32,728 nucleotides of DNA from Ichthyophonus hoferi. Lineage: Eukaryota > Opisthokonta > Ichthyosporea > Ichthyophonida > Ichthyophonidae. A program made the translations under genes and the position numbers. The stretch covers positions 1-32,728 of the forward strand of contig NAOQ01000658.1 of the NCBI GenBank assembly GCA_002751075.1, given 5' to 3'. The notes under the pieces were generated by a model, which saw only the letters and a program-made list of their open reading frames with translations, was not told the origin of the DNA and made no database searches. Shown one piece after another: positions 11,334 to 20,461 of the stretch. Position 1 is the stretch's first letter; every line of letters begins with the position of its first letter.

Positions 11334-13671
11334 ATGTCAATGATACCTGGGGAGGGGCCGACTCATCCCTGGAACTACCACATGAGGCGTGAGATGCAGG
11401 AGATTTTACACAATGTTTATTTGGGTCCGTATGCGTCGGCCATGAATTCAAAGCTACAGCACCTAAAGGAGGTCGGAATAACGCACATTGTTTGCATTCG
11501 TGAACCGTAAGCATTTTTTATATGCAGACTGTGCTGTCTCCTCCCTTCCTTAGATAATGAATATATAATTGTCTATGTAAATGTGCACAGGTAGTCATAC
11601 CCTTTCCTCCTACTTATTTATAATTCTGTAGTACTGTAACCCATGAAAATCCTAGCCATCTAATAAATAGCCCACTATTGACTTAAAAACCTTAGCAGGA
11701 AAACTCCATTGCCTCTTATGTTTTTCCCTTTCTTTGTCTTTCTCTCTCTTTTTCCTTTCTTCACATTTTCAAAAACATTGTGTATATTTACAACATACTT
11801 ACTACATCAATTTTTCCACAATAATTATTACCTGTGCCAGCTAGTAACGCTTTACTTACATACTAAAACACTTTGATAGGAAAGAGGCCCCCTTTATACG
11901 GTGCAATTTTGAGGCGCATTTTACTTATCTAGTAGTGGAGGTACGCGACCTACCGGGTGAGAACATTATTCAACACTTTCCAAGGGTAAAGGTCCCCCGA
12001 TTATATCCATTCCTAAATAGGCCCTTCCTCTTTCATTGTTTATTTTACTATATTCCAAGGTTGATTCTATTCCATCTTATTTATTTTCATCTCTCTCCCT
12101 TTCTTATCACACCATTTCCATTGATAATAAGTACTAATAACATGTAGAGGGCATAGAAGCAATAAATATTCTAGTTCTAATGGGTTTTGAATTAAAAGTT
12201 ACTCACTGTAGTAGAAACCTTGAACTGTCAATGTGTGTATCAAGGAAACATATACAGGCTTATAGTGTAATGCACAGTTATAGATAACTATATAGTATTC
12301 CTAAGAATAGGACGGTACACTGGGCTCGGGGCAACCGACTGATCTCCTGTTTCTTTACCTCCATATGATCCTTCTATTTTTGGATATCATCAGCCTAACC
12401 TCTCCTATATTTGAAATACTATCTCTGAAGAGCATCCCCTCACATCCCTTCTGTCACCACAGTTTCACGACTTCATTGAGTATGCTTTACTACAAGGGGG
12501 CAAGGTCCTGGTCCATGGTAACGCTGGTATTTCCCGTAGTGCGGCCCTGCTAATCGCCTATGTGATGGAGACCAAAAACGTGGATTATGAAAACGCATTC
12601 CTTTTAGTTCAATCTCGTCGCTTTTGTATTAACTTAAATGAAGGGTTCTCCACACAACTTTTGGTATGGATGTATTTCTATGCTTCTTTTTTTTCTCTCT
12701 CTCTCTCATATATGTATCCTCACATGCATATTCATACATACCTACACATCTATTCTCCTAGATAATCAGGTCTTAACCCATATCTATTTACATTGAATCA
12801 TACTCTACAGCATCCTTTGATCTACACTATTAGCATACATGTTCCCTTCTCTCCCTCCCCTCCCTCCCTCTGCCTTCCCCACTTATATGTACTACCACCC
12901 ATATTTGTTTTCTTGGTCTATTTGGTAATATGTTCAAAAAATTTCATTTATCTATACGCATACCTGCCTGTTTTTATTACTGTCTCTAACTACCCATTCT
13001 TTATTGTATTTTCTTGTGGTTCCCAAATAAATACTACCTCTCCTACCATAAACATATAGCCATGACACCCATGTAGACTGTACACTCATTATTCATACCC
13101 TTCCAGCGCTACCCTTATACACTTTATTCATTGGTAGAGTAGGGGTGGGTTATTATATTATTATAGTATTACCTTGACAAGGGAAATGAGTCTGAGAAAT
13201 TATTATAAGGGGCAGGGACTAGCCAATGATGCAATGTATTACAGCCAGGTTCCTAGTTAATACTAAGGCTGGATGTACTATAATAAACATGTTGGCTTAT
13301 TGTATACACTTCACTTTAGCCACGCCTCTTCATCTTTTTTTTTTCCCTATATTTTGTGGTTTTCACTTATTTAATGCTGTATGTTTGTTTTCTCCGTGTA
13401 TTATTGACGCATTTTTACTCCAACTCTACCATATATCTCATTGTGGTTTTCTTTTCATTAGGAATATGAACCTATTTATCGGGCCCGCCATATGGTTTTA
13501 TCTAGTGGAGATGGCAGCCAGGTTAACCGAATGAAGCGATGTTTAGAATTAGATGAAGAAGATGTAGATGGACCCCGTGCCCATAACCCCTTCCCTAATA
13601 GGTCTGCACATGATGACGGTGATACTGGGTATGAGTATGAAAATACGTCCTTTGTAGAGATGGAGACATAG
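11334..13671 (+). CDS. STYX: STYX-type pseudophosphatase (dual-specificity phosphatase fold, catalytic Cys replaced by Gly)
   Basis: Four exons, 11334-11506, 11880-11985, 12463-12663 and 13462-13671, join in phase (phases 2, 0, 0) and encode 229 residues, close to the 223 of human STYX. Family blocks occur in order: MRREMQEIL, YLGPYASAMNSKLQHLK, VGITHIVCIR, GENIIQHFPR, LQGGKVLVHGNAGISRSAA, SRRFCINLNEGF and EYEPIYRAR. The phosphatase signature HCxxGxxR reads HGNAGISR, with Gly encoded at 12517-12519, so the thiolate nucleophile is absent; this is the diagnostic STYX change. The protein should keep a phosphate-binding pocket and act as a binding or scaffold protein, not an enzyme. In animals STYX binds proteins such as CRHSP-24, ERK and FBXW7. 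The C-terminus after about residue 180 is acidic and specific to this sequence. The start ATG at 11334 precedes the first conserved block by about 16 residues, as in animal proteins. Confidence 0.94.
12664..13461 (+). other. Third STYX intron (798 bases) with a CT-rich tract
   Basis: This GTATGG...TTAG intron lies between the exon ending GFSTQLL and the exon starting EYEPIY. It contains a T/CT run at about 12686-12708, then CATA-type repeats and pyrimidine-rich DNA. The open frames inside (12793-13059 and 13226-13534) are low-complexity or run into the last exon in the wrong frame. The other two STYX introns are 373 and 477 bases and hold nothing recognisable. Confidence 0.75.
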
Positions 13672-15060
13672 GCATAGGTTTAAGGTTGTGCTATATGACA
13701 AGATAGTACTCCCGCGTACCTCATTAGGGTTTGATTGGGATATTAGACCGTCCCTGTTCCATGCAGGAAGGTAATGTTTTAGGCCTGACAGGGAGATGGG
13801 TAGGAGAGCTATTGTAATTTCCTGTTTCTTAAGAAGAAAGTTTATAATTTCCGGTGTTGTCAAATTAAATGAAATGTGTTATTTATATAATGAAGGTTTT
13901 TAAAAATTATGGGGTATCTTGGTAGATGAAAAAAGGAAATAGTTATTGCATTACTACTTAAGCAAACATAAAACTTGGAGATCTTGGTTATATATATAGC
14001 AATTTAACTAATTGTAATTAGTTGTATAATAAATAAAAGAGTGGATATACAGATTGTAATAAAAAATAAATATTAGTATTCTACTTTGGAAAAATAGAAC
14101 AATCTGCACTTAGCGGACATTGCACTGCACGAACTCAACTGTTCTTAACAAAGCAAGTTATTTCTGAGGGTCAGAGAGTAGGAGGTGTTACAGGTTCAAG
14201 TATGACGATTGCCGCTATAGCCACATGAAACCTTTTTGGTACTAATAAAGATACCTATTAGGATTGTTTAATTTCTTTGAATAGAATATATCACGTACAC
14301 AGAGATTGAGTCTACAATTGATTTTAAGTTTAAGCCAAGCTGGACATCCCATAAGATTTATTAATTTTATTAATGTGTTCAGATATAACCTATTCCAAGT
14401 TATGTCAGTTGGACTTCCATCAACTGCTGTCTATGCCTTTTTAAGGATACTTTCTCCTCCTTATGTAAAAGAACAGCTGTTTTAATCATAGTTGATATAA
14501 AACCTCTCTTTTCATTTCTGGAAGGGATAAGCTCTAGGAGAAATCAAGAATAATATAGGTTCATTGACAAACACAATGGATACTGTATAGAGAAATATCT
14601 CATAAACATGACCAATAATCTATCTACACTGGTGAATTATACAAGGTGAGGTTTAAAAGGAGATGTAAATAACCTACTGCTACTCAAATATGGTTAGTAC
14701 ATTAACTTAACCGTGGATATTTTCCCTTGAAGGGATAAGAACATTCTCCTGTGTGCTCTAAGTCAGCTTCCTCTATATTTGTGAACATATCTTTGTTCCC
14801 TACTCAAAATGGATTAAAAAAATATAGTTGTGGCAATGGACCCTTATGCCTCCCTTGTACCTGCCACACTATTGTACAAATCAATACTAAGAAATATTAT
14901 CTCCTTAGTTTACCTGAATAAGTACCCAAGCATTGCCTCCTAAAATTTTGTATTCCTGTCCGACGTAACTACACAGTAGCCCGCTTTGTGTCAAAGTTTT
15001 CAAAGTCCCTGACAATTCCAACAGCAAAGCTTTGTTGACTTGTTAGAATTGATTTTTTTC

Positions 15061-15106
15061 TATAGTATAGTATAATATAGTATAATATAGTAGTAGTAGT
15101 ATAGTT
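15061..15106. repeat. TATAG / TAG microsatellite
   Basis: TATAG and TATAATATAG units are followed by TAGTAGTAG. It belongs to the same pentamer family seen in the PPR intron and near the 3' end of PEPC. Confidence 0.75.
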
Positions 15107-15257
15107 GTAATGACTTCGGTGTCTTTAAGCAGATCTACCTTTATCCCTATAGCGTATAAAATGCGCTCTTTGCAGCCCTACCTACCTCGGATATATTGGA
15201 GCACCTAAGATAAGTATGTACAAGCTCTAAATAATTGCCTTCATACAGGCATTAAAA

Positions 15258-15563
15258 TCAAGCATAACATTTACATATCTGTAGATGAGCATCTTGCCTC
15301 TTGATTATAATTATGGTACTTTTAGGTGTGAATGTGCTTATTGTTCCCACCCTTCCAGAACTAATGATATTTTGTAATATAATTTTATTATAGCTCAAAA
15401 CAAGAAATACATCATTCGGTTTTATATCAAAATTTACCTGTGGCAGCATTTTTTTTAGTTCTCGCCTGTCGCAAATATCATTAATAAAGTAGACATAGTT
15501 ATCATATGTGTACCCTTCTTCATCCTTTACACAGTCAAGGAAACCTCTAGAGGTATGCAACAA
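15258..15563 (-). CDS. Unrecognised open frame, possibly an isolated exon
   Basis: This is a 101-codon frame in AT-rich DNA. Its first third (about 15438-15549) has mixed, coding-like composition, with CVKDEEGYTYDNYVYFIND and then CDRRELKKMLPQ. It is bounded by an acceptor-like CTCTAG and a donor-like GTAAAT, so it may be a single exon, with the rest of the frame being intron. I do not recognise a family: the GYTYD stretch resembles a U-box only superficially. The nominal first codon is TTG (minus strand at 15561-15563), not ATG, and no neighbouring exon could be joined to it. It may be a relic or chance. Confidence 0.22.
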   Translation of the reverse strand: MLHTSRGFLDCVKDEEGYTYDNYVYFINDICDRRELKKMLPQVNFDIKPNDVFLVLSYNKIILQNIISSGRVGTISTFTPKSTIIIIKRQDAHLQICKCYA

Positions 15564-16063
15564 TCACTGACTCCTAATATTAATATATCTCTAGGACCAG
15601 CTACAATCTATTTCCATCAAGAAAAACGTGAAAGATCCTATGGGATTCTACATGAAAGTTGCCAAAAGGTAGCCATCTAAACTCACTATCCAACCTCGTC
15701 TCTGTTCCTTCTATCTCCTCTATTACCAACGAGGGATCCAAGTCCAAGCCCTTTCTAGTCTTATTACAGAACAAACAGGCTTACTTGTCCACATATTCTC
15801 CATAGGACTCTGTTGTTATCTCTTCCCTTAGAGGCTATTTGTGAAGGTAGGATAATAAGGGTCCTAAGTATGCTCTATCCTTAAAGACAACTATTTGTGC
15901 CTTAAACATTTTATACACTTCACTGCTTATGGTAATATACCATCTAGTTCATTTAATCCCGCAGTATCTGGCTTAACCCTACACCCTCCCTTCTCTCTTT
16001 GAATTTCATAGGCTCCAACTTCTGGCCCTCAATATATCACTCCCTAACTGTTTGCTCTTTAAC

Positions 16064-16465
16064 ATGGTTATCAAAGTAGGAATCAACAATTTCAGCCACA
16101 TGGTCCTCTGCCCTGCCATTAAGTAGGACAACATTGAGGTTGTTGCTGTTAACGAGTATTTCGTTGTCCTCGAGAGTACCACCATAACATCATCCCCTCT
16201 TCCACTGGTACCGCAAAGGCCGTCATTTTGATCATCCCCAAGATGAAGGGCAGGCTCACTGGCATGGCTTTCTGCGTGTCCACCCCCGATGTGTCCGTTG
16301 TTGCCCTGACTATTATCCTCAAGAAGGAGACCACCACAGACCAGATCAAGGCTGCCATCGAGGGACCCATGGCTGGTATGTACCCTGGGCTACACCAAGG
16401 ACGCCGTTGTGTCCATGGACTTTTGCGGTGATGTGCGTAACTTCAACTTCGATGCCTCTGCATAA
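16064..16465 (+). pseudogene. Processed (intronless) pseudogene of glyceraldehyde-3-phosphate dehydrogenase
   Basis: The segment starts with ATG and a degraded GAPDH N-terminus (MVIKVGINNF for the usual VKVGINGFGR), followed by [11 protein letters not shown] (usual VEVVAVNDPF). It then jumps to the second half of the enzyme: [62 protein letters not shown] and NFNFDASA followed by TAA. About 150 central residues are missing, including the SCTTNC block with the catalytic cysteine. The C-terminal part after FDASA (usual FDAKAGI) is also missing. An in-frame TAG follows the N-terminal block (16115-16117), and small frame changes separate the blocks. It contains no introns, unlike every real gene in this window, so it most likely came from a reverse-transcribed mRNA. 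It cannot encode an active enzyme. Confidence 0.87.
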
Positions 16466-16470
16466 AAGAA

Positions 16471-16985
16471 AAGGCATCAGATGCTGTAAATGTAAAGGGT
16501 TCCAACTCCCAACTCTCCACAACCTTAGATCAACCTTAGTCAAGCTCGCGACTTAACGGGGTTGACGCCAAGCTCTATATTAGTAGCGTTGATGGTGTCC
16601 TGTAAAGAGCAATAACCTTAGACCAAATAGTCAAGCTCATGTCTTAATAAGGTTGATAGTGAGATTTTACGAGCATTAAATGGAAAGTATCCCAACCTCC
16701 ACAACCTTAGTTTAACCTCAGTCAAACTAGCTATTGATGGTGCCCTGCAAAGGGCATCAGCCCTAGACCAAGACACGATAAAGTTGAGGTAAATAAAGGG
16801 CAACAGCCTTATCATGTTTTGGTCTAAGGATGGCACCATCAACCCTACCAAGACAGCTTGGCGTCAATCATGTCAAGTAACTGGCTTGACTAAGGTTAAT
16901 ATAAGGTTATGGGGAGTTGGGATCTTTTACATTGAATGCCTGTAAATTCTCACTGTCAACCTTTTCAAGACACGATAAGGTTCAT
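16471..16985. repeat. Cluster of three diverged repeat copies, two direct and one inverted
   Basis: One unit of about 130-150 bases occurs three times. Copy 1 spans about 16484-16630 (plus), copy 2 about 16672-16780 (plus) and copy 3 about 16810-16945 (inverted). Shared blocks in order are: TGTAAA..G.TCCCAACTCC, then CACAACCTTAG..TAACCTTAGTCAA, then GTTGATGGTG.CCT, then CCTTAGACCAA. Copies 1 and 3 face each other, so the cluster could fold into a large imperfect hairpin. A smaller block, AAGACACGATAA, recurs near 16770-16782 and 16967-16978. The unit encodes no protein. It may be a MITE or SINE family that inserted repeatedly beside the GAPDH pseudogene, which ends only a few bases to the left. 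Confidence 0.75.
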
Positions 16986-17288
16986 GGCAATGAATAAAAA
17001 GCCCGCAAAAACAAACTTAATAAAAAAAGGGAGCAATTGGATATTTAGTGGCCATCTTCCCCAGCCAGGAGGAGCTGTCCGCATTCATTTTATTCTACAA
17101 TCTTCTGAAGATGAGAGCTAGAGTCAGGAGCCCATAAATCCACCTCATAGTCATCTATATCCTATAGTTGGTCTAATTAAATCTAATTAAGCCTAATGAT
17201 TTATTACTTGCTTATCGATCTAATTAGGTCAACATAAAGACTGAGCAACCATTGGTCCGATAGTTATTCCCCTTAGTAGGATGCACAT

Positions 17289-17427
17289 AGTATGTTTACA
17301 ATGAGCCGCGAGTAAGTGTAGAATATGCTGTATACACGGAGTAGGGGGTAAGTGTATAACATGCTGTATACAGTGAGTTAGAGATAGCTAGGTGTATACG
17401 ATGTTTATAATGGGTTAGGGTTACGAC
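17289..17427. repeat. Degenerate 36-40-bp minisatellite
   Basis: About four drifting copies of a unit containing ATGCTGTATACA..GAGT.... and GTAAGTGTATA follow one another. The two best copies are at about 17325-17360 and 17361-17400. The last copy ends in GGGTTAGGGTTACG, which looks telomere-like for only two units and is probably chance. Confidence 0.6.
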
Positions 17428-17457
17428 TGGAGAGTAGCTCTTAATTCTCTCTTTGCT

Positions 17458-17523
17458 ATTGGTTATAGCACTTAAATTGTTATTTTTGGTTATACCTGTC
17501 GGCTTATGGAGGCTCTATAAGCC
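17458..17523 (+). promoter_or_regulatory. Candidate promoter: inverted CCAAT box and TATA in a short inverted repeat
   Basis: ATTGG (CCAAT on the other strand) at 17458-17462 lies about 50 bases before CTATAA at 17514-17519. The TATA is embedded in GGCT-CTATA-AGCC (17511-17523), an exact 4-bp inverted repeat around it. It is the only promoter-like module ahead of the gene starting at 18139, about 600 bases away, so a long or spliced leader would be needed. Confidence 0.35.
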
Positions 17524-18138
17524 CCTCTTCGTTTGTGGGATGTAGCTATTAGATAGACAGTGAGGCGTAAGGGCGAGAGCATAGAGCCTGTATATTGTGG
17601 GGATTACACACGGATTATTTATTTTGCATGCCACTATACAGACATGGAGCAGGTTAAGTCATCATGTAGGGTACTGGACTTGGGCATGGATCCTATGCTT
17701 TTGTATGGGGTGGATAGCGTCCAAATGTGGTAGGTTAGCTCTGGGCTGTTGCTGCTGCTCTAAGATTAGGGGTGATGGTTACTATGATTTATTTCTTGGT
17801 TGTTCATTCCTCTTTCTCTGTTATGATTTCCATTCTCTCTTCCATTCCTCTACCCACCTGCCGACTTATCTCTATCTATGCCCTATCTTCCTTTTATTTT
17901 TCTTGGCAATCCCGTTTCTTACTCGTCAGCCTTTGATTTCTTCCGTTTATTGGTGTTTAGTGGTAGCCAGCTGTTCCTACCCCTTCCACCATGCCTTCCC
18001 CTCTCCTGCCAGTGTCCTACTTACTGCTAACAAGATATTTTACTGTACTACCTCTCATTCCCCTCTGTTTGCCACATACAAACATACCTACCGTTCCCCC
18101 CATGCCCCTCCCAATACCCTCATCCCGCCACTATCAGC

Positions 18139-19293
18139 ATGGATTTAGACCAGTCAGCAGGTGTAGGGACACTAAAGCGGGCAGCCGATGGAGATGAAGG
18201 ACAGGGAGCCAAGCGAGCCAAACAGGCCGACACACCGCAGATCCAGGCCGAGAACCATTGCCCACCACTGGCCAATCCACTCCTTGGTAGTATGAGTAGG
18301 TGGCCTGTAGATTATCTTGGTATACTGGCTGCCTTAGGGCACCGTCCTGGTGACTATGCTGGGCTTTACCCCTATTGTTCACCTCATATTCTATTGCATG
18401 CATACTGTCTCTAATTAGTCTACATCTCTCTTTCTAATAGGCTGTGACCACCCTATATGCTGCATTTAGTAATATGATATGTGGAGTGATTGGTATACAT
18501 ATATATATATATATATTATTGAAGTGTTAGTATCTACATGGTTATGACTAATATACTTTGTCTTCTTTCTGGCCCTTGACCTGTTATACTTCCTCCTCTC
18601 TTTTTATCTTCCCTTCTTTTCTTTCCTCTCCCCCATCTAGGAATGGGAAGCAGTAATATTCTAGCCTATGCCAATCTTGACCCTTGCGAACTGGCCTCAA
18701 TGACCCCTGAGGGGTATGGTGGCAACGATACTATGCATCTAGACCCTAGAGCCTCTCCATCCTGTGGCCAACCTGCCCATATATGCTCCCTGTATCTGCC
18801 CTGCCTGGTGTGCACTAACAAGGCTAATGCAGAACTGGCATGGAAGGATGGAAGGTAGGTTTTCCTTCGGTCCTATCTGCATGTCTATATATGGACCTGC
18901 CTGCTTCCTATTGGTTGCCACTTCTTCTATTCTTCTATTGGTCACTAGAAGGAGTGTAGGCTACCATGTGCCTAAGGCTGTAATTGGTGTTTGATAGTTT
19001 GTCCTTTGTACCGTTGCAGTGTAACTTAGCGGCTTTGGTCTCCCTCACTCTTGCTTTACAATATTCCGTGGTTGCGATTGGCCATAGTTGTTTTATTATT
19101 AATGGTTTGGGGGGATTAGAGGTGGTCCTATAGGATAAGACAGGAGTATGTAGCTTAGGCCCAATAGGGAGAGAGTCACATGGCACAGACATTCAGCATT
19201 CAATGATCTATTTACAGGTCTACGCCTCTGTCTCTTCCTGTTGTATCCGTGTCTACACATTATCTCGCTATCTCTGAATGTTATTCTGCCTAG
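18139..19293 (+). CDS. Small unrecognised protein with a bipartite NLS-like segment (probable three-exon gene)
   Basis: Proposed exons are 18139-18286 (or to 18319), 18641-18854 and 19218-19293, which join in phase 1 then 2 and end at TAG. They give about 145 residues (156 with the longer exon 1). Residues about 13-30 contain KRAADGDEGQGAKRAK, two basic clusters spaced like a bipartite nuclear localisation signal. The second exon encodes several cysteines, including C-(8)-C-(5)-C-(2)-C in the part reading ICSLYLPCLVCTNKANAEL, which could bind metal, though the pattern matches no zinc finger I know. The exon 2 borders are strong: pyrimidine tract plus CTAG before it, GTAGGT after it. Exon 1 has two possible donors in the same phase (GTAGTA and GTATAC). 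The last exon is short and the least certain. No family is recognised, so the function is unknown. Confidence 0.5.
18498..18518. repeat. (AT)n microsatellite
   Basis: A short run of AT dinucleotides in the first intron of the plus-strand gene at 18139-19293. A second, similar run lies at 19584-19599. Confidence 0.8.
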
Positions 19294-19364
19294 ATACCTG
19301 ATTTCCATTAATACCCAATCCTTATATCCCGCTTGAGGTATATTTTCACTCATTCGGGTGGGGG

Positions 19365-19583
19365 TTACAGGCGGGGTGGGCATGAATTTTGTGCAAGTGA
19401 CTTCCAGTAGATTGCGTAACTGTGCCCACAGCTTACCAGACTGTTGTGGGTTGGTAGATATACTAACGATAATGACCTGTCTGCCTTGTACAGTCCTTTA
19501 TCTAGTGTAGCACCTAGATCACGCCAAACCTGTTTAATGCGTGGGAGTGAGTGCCCCATAGGATCCTCAGGATGGTAGACCAT
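19365..19583 (-). CDS. Unrecognised minus-strand coding-like segment
   Basis: A 72-codon ATG frame starts MVYHPEDPMGHSLPRIKQ and continues VWRDLGATLDKGLYKADRS, with balanced, coding-like composition unlike the surrounding AT-rich DNA. Farther along, a different frame (about 19270-19432) also looks coding, with GKLWAQLRNLLEVTCTKF and QAGYKDWVLMEIR. No ordinary intron joins the two frames, so this may be a decayed gene, a gene with an undetected splice, or chance. It overlaps the last exon proposed for the plus-strand gene at 19218-19293, so both models cannot be fully right without antisense overlap. No family is recognised. Confidence 0.25.
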   Translation of the reverse strand: MVYHPEDPMGHSLPRIKQVWRDLGATLDKGLYKADRSLSLVYLPTHNSLVSCGHSYAIYWKSLAQNSCPPRL

Positions 19584-19796
19584 ATATATATATATACTAA
19601 TCAGATACTAAACAATCCACAACTATATCTATTTTTTTTCCATAATATAGTACTGAATGCTTTTTTGACTGGGTTTGGCAATAGGCCCCATGTTGCCACT
19701 AAGGTACAGTAGGGTATCTATCGTCTACTCAATAAAGATTGACCCAATGTTTCTAGCATTGCACACCAAGGCAATGCATGCCCAAAGGGGTGTTGC

Positions 19797-19860
19797 TGTA
19801 CACAAGCCCACAGCAGCAGCATGTGTACAGATCATAATATACATTTATAGATGCTGCTGC
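19797..19860. repeat. Overlapping stem-loops including a CAG/CTG stem
   Basis: CTGTACAC (19797-19804) is the reverse complement of GTGTACAG (19823-19830). GCAGCAGCAT (19813-19822) is the reverse complement of ATGCTGCTGC (19851-19860). The two stems overlap and cannot form at the same time in full. The block could be part of a structured RNA or a foldback relic; nothing else supports an RNA gene. Confidence 0.45.
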
Positions 19861-20050
19861 AGGCGAGTTTTGATGATCAGTATTGATCAATATAAAATAA
19901 ATAATATACAGAGAGATTCTACTCTGTTTGTACCATCATATATTATTTTATACCCCAGGTGTACTAACTATAAATGCACTTATGCATGCTAGAATCTGTG
20001 GTTTTACTCATTAAATAAAGTGGTAAGTCGTTTATCGTTATATAATACTA

Positions 20051-20095
20051 CCAATCAAGAACCATCTCAACAGTCAACAGGTATAAACACCTGTT
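20051..20095 (+). promoter_or_regulatory. CCAAT box followed by TATA in the loop of a 7-bp inverted repeat
   Basis: CCAATC at 20051-20056 precedes AACAGGT (20076-20082) and its exact reverse complement ACCTGTT (20089-20095). TATAAA at 20082-20087 overlaps the loop. No gene can be assigned downstream before the gap. Confidence 0.3.
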
Positions 20096-20461
20096 CTATT
20101 CTAATCATTGGTCCGTTATACCTCGGCAAACTTTGCAATTACTACACTAAGCAGCAACTTAAGCCTAATTGAACTATCGGTTCAATGTATATAATGTACG
20201 TTTGAATCGTTGGTTGTTTGCAAAACCAACCATCTCTTACCATATATGAAATGAACAAAACAAACTTTCTATTATATTTTATGGCTAAAAGCAATTTGTA
20301 TGTTGTAATAGTGGTCTGGAGATTAGCACGATGCGCTTGGTTCGTGGTCTTTGACCTACCATCTACTGATTGGTCTCGCGTGTCACTTTCTATTAATACG
20401 CTGTGTACCAACCAATAACATGCATCATTCTTATTAATGCCAATTAACTAATAATCCTATC

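Larger units (their letters stand above)
13672..16063. other. Intergenic region between STYX and the GAPDH pseudogene
   Basis: AT-rich DNA with no recognised gene. It holds a TATAG/TAGTAG microsatellite near 15061-15106 and two coding-like islands: the minus-strand open frame at 15258-15563, and a short plus-strand segment at about 15596-15665 encoding a basic 24-residue peptide that contains SISIKKNVKDPMGFYMKVAK. A STYX polyadenylation site may lie in the A/T-rich stretch after 13860, but no clear AATAAA can be assigned to it with confidence. Confidence 0.5.
16986..18138. other. Intergenic region and probable 5' untranslated region
   Basis: No gene is recognised here. It contains TCTAATTA repeats (about 17170-17230), the minisatellite at 17289-17427, a CCAAT/TATA-like module at 17458-17523, and then about 600 bases of increasingly pyrimidine-rich DNA leading to the ATG at 18139. 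The open frame 17597-18148 has no ATG at its nominal start and consists of pyrimidine-rich low-complexity sequence. Confidence 0.5.

Noticed and set aside
14185-14220. tRNA T-loop suggested by GGTTCAAG
   Set aside because: The stem does not close and no A box is found at the right distance.
17289-17427. Telomere or CRISPR-like array
   Set aside because: The units drift in length and sequence, the GGGTTAGGGTTA stretch covers only two units, and the DNA is eukaryotic.
17597-18148. 183-codon plus-strand open frame before the gene at 18139
   Set aside because: Its nominal start is not an ATG, and it is dominated by pyrimidine-rich untranslated-like DNA (Ser, Leu, Phe, Pro).
18134-18403. 89-codon minus-strand frame opposite the first exon at 18139
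   Set aside because: It lacks convincing splice or protein features, while the plus-strand frame has an ATG, an NLS-like segment and an in-phase exon chain.
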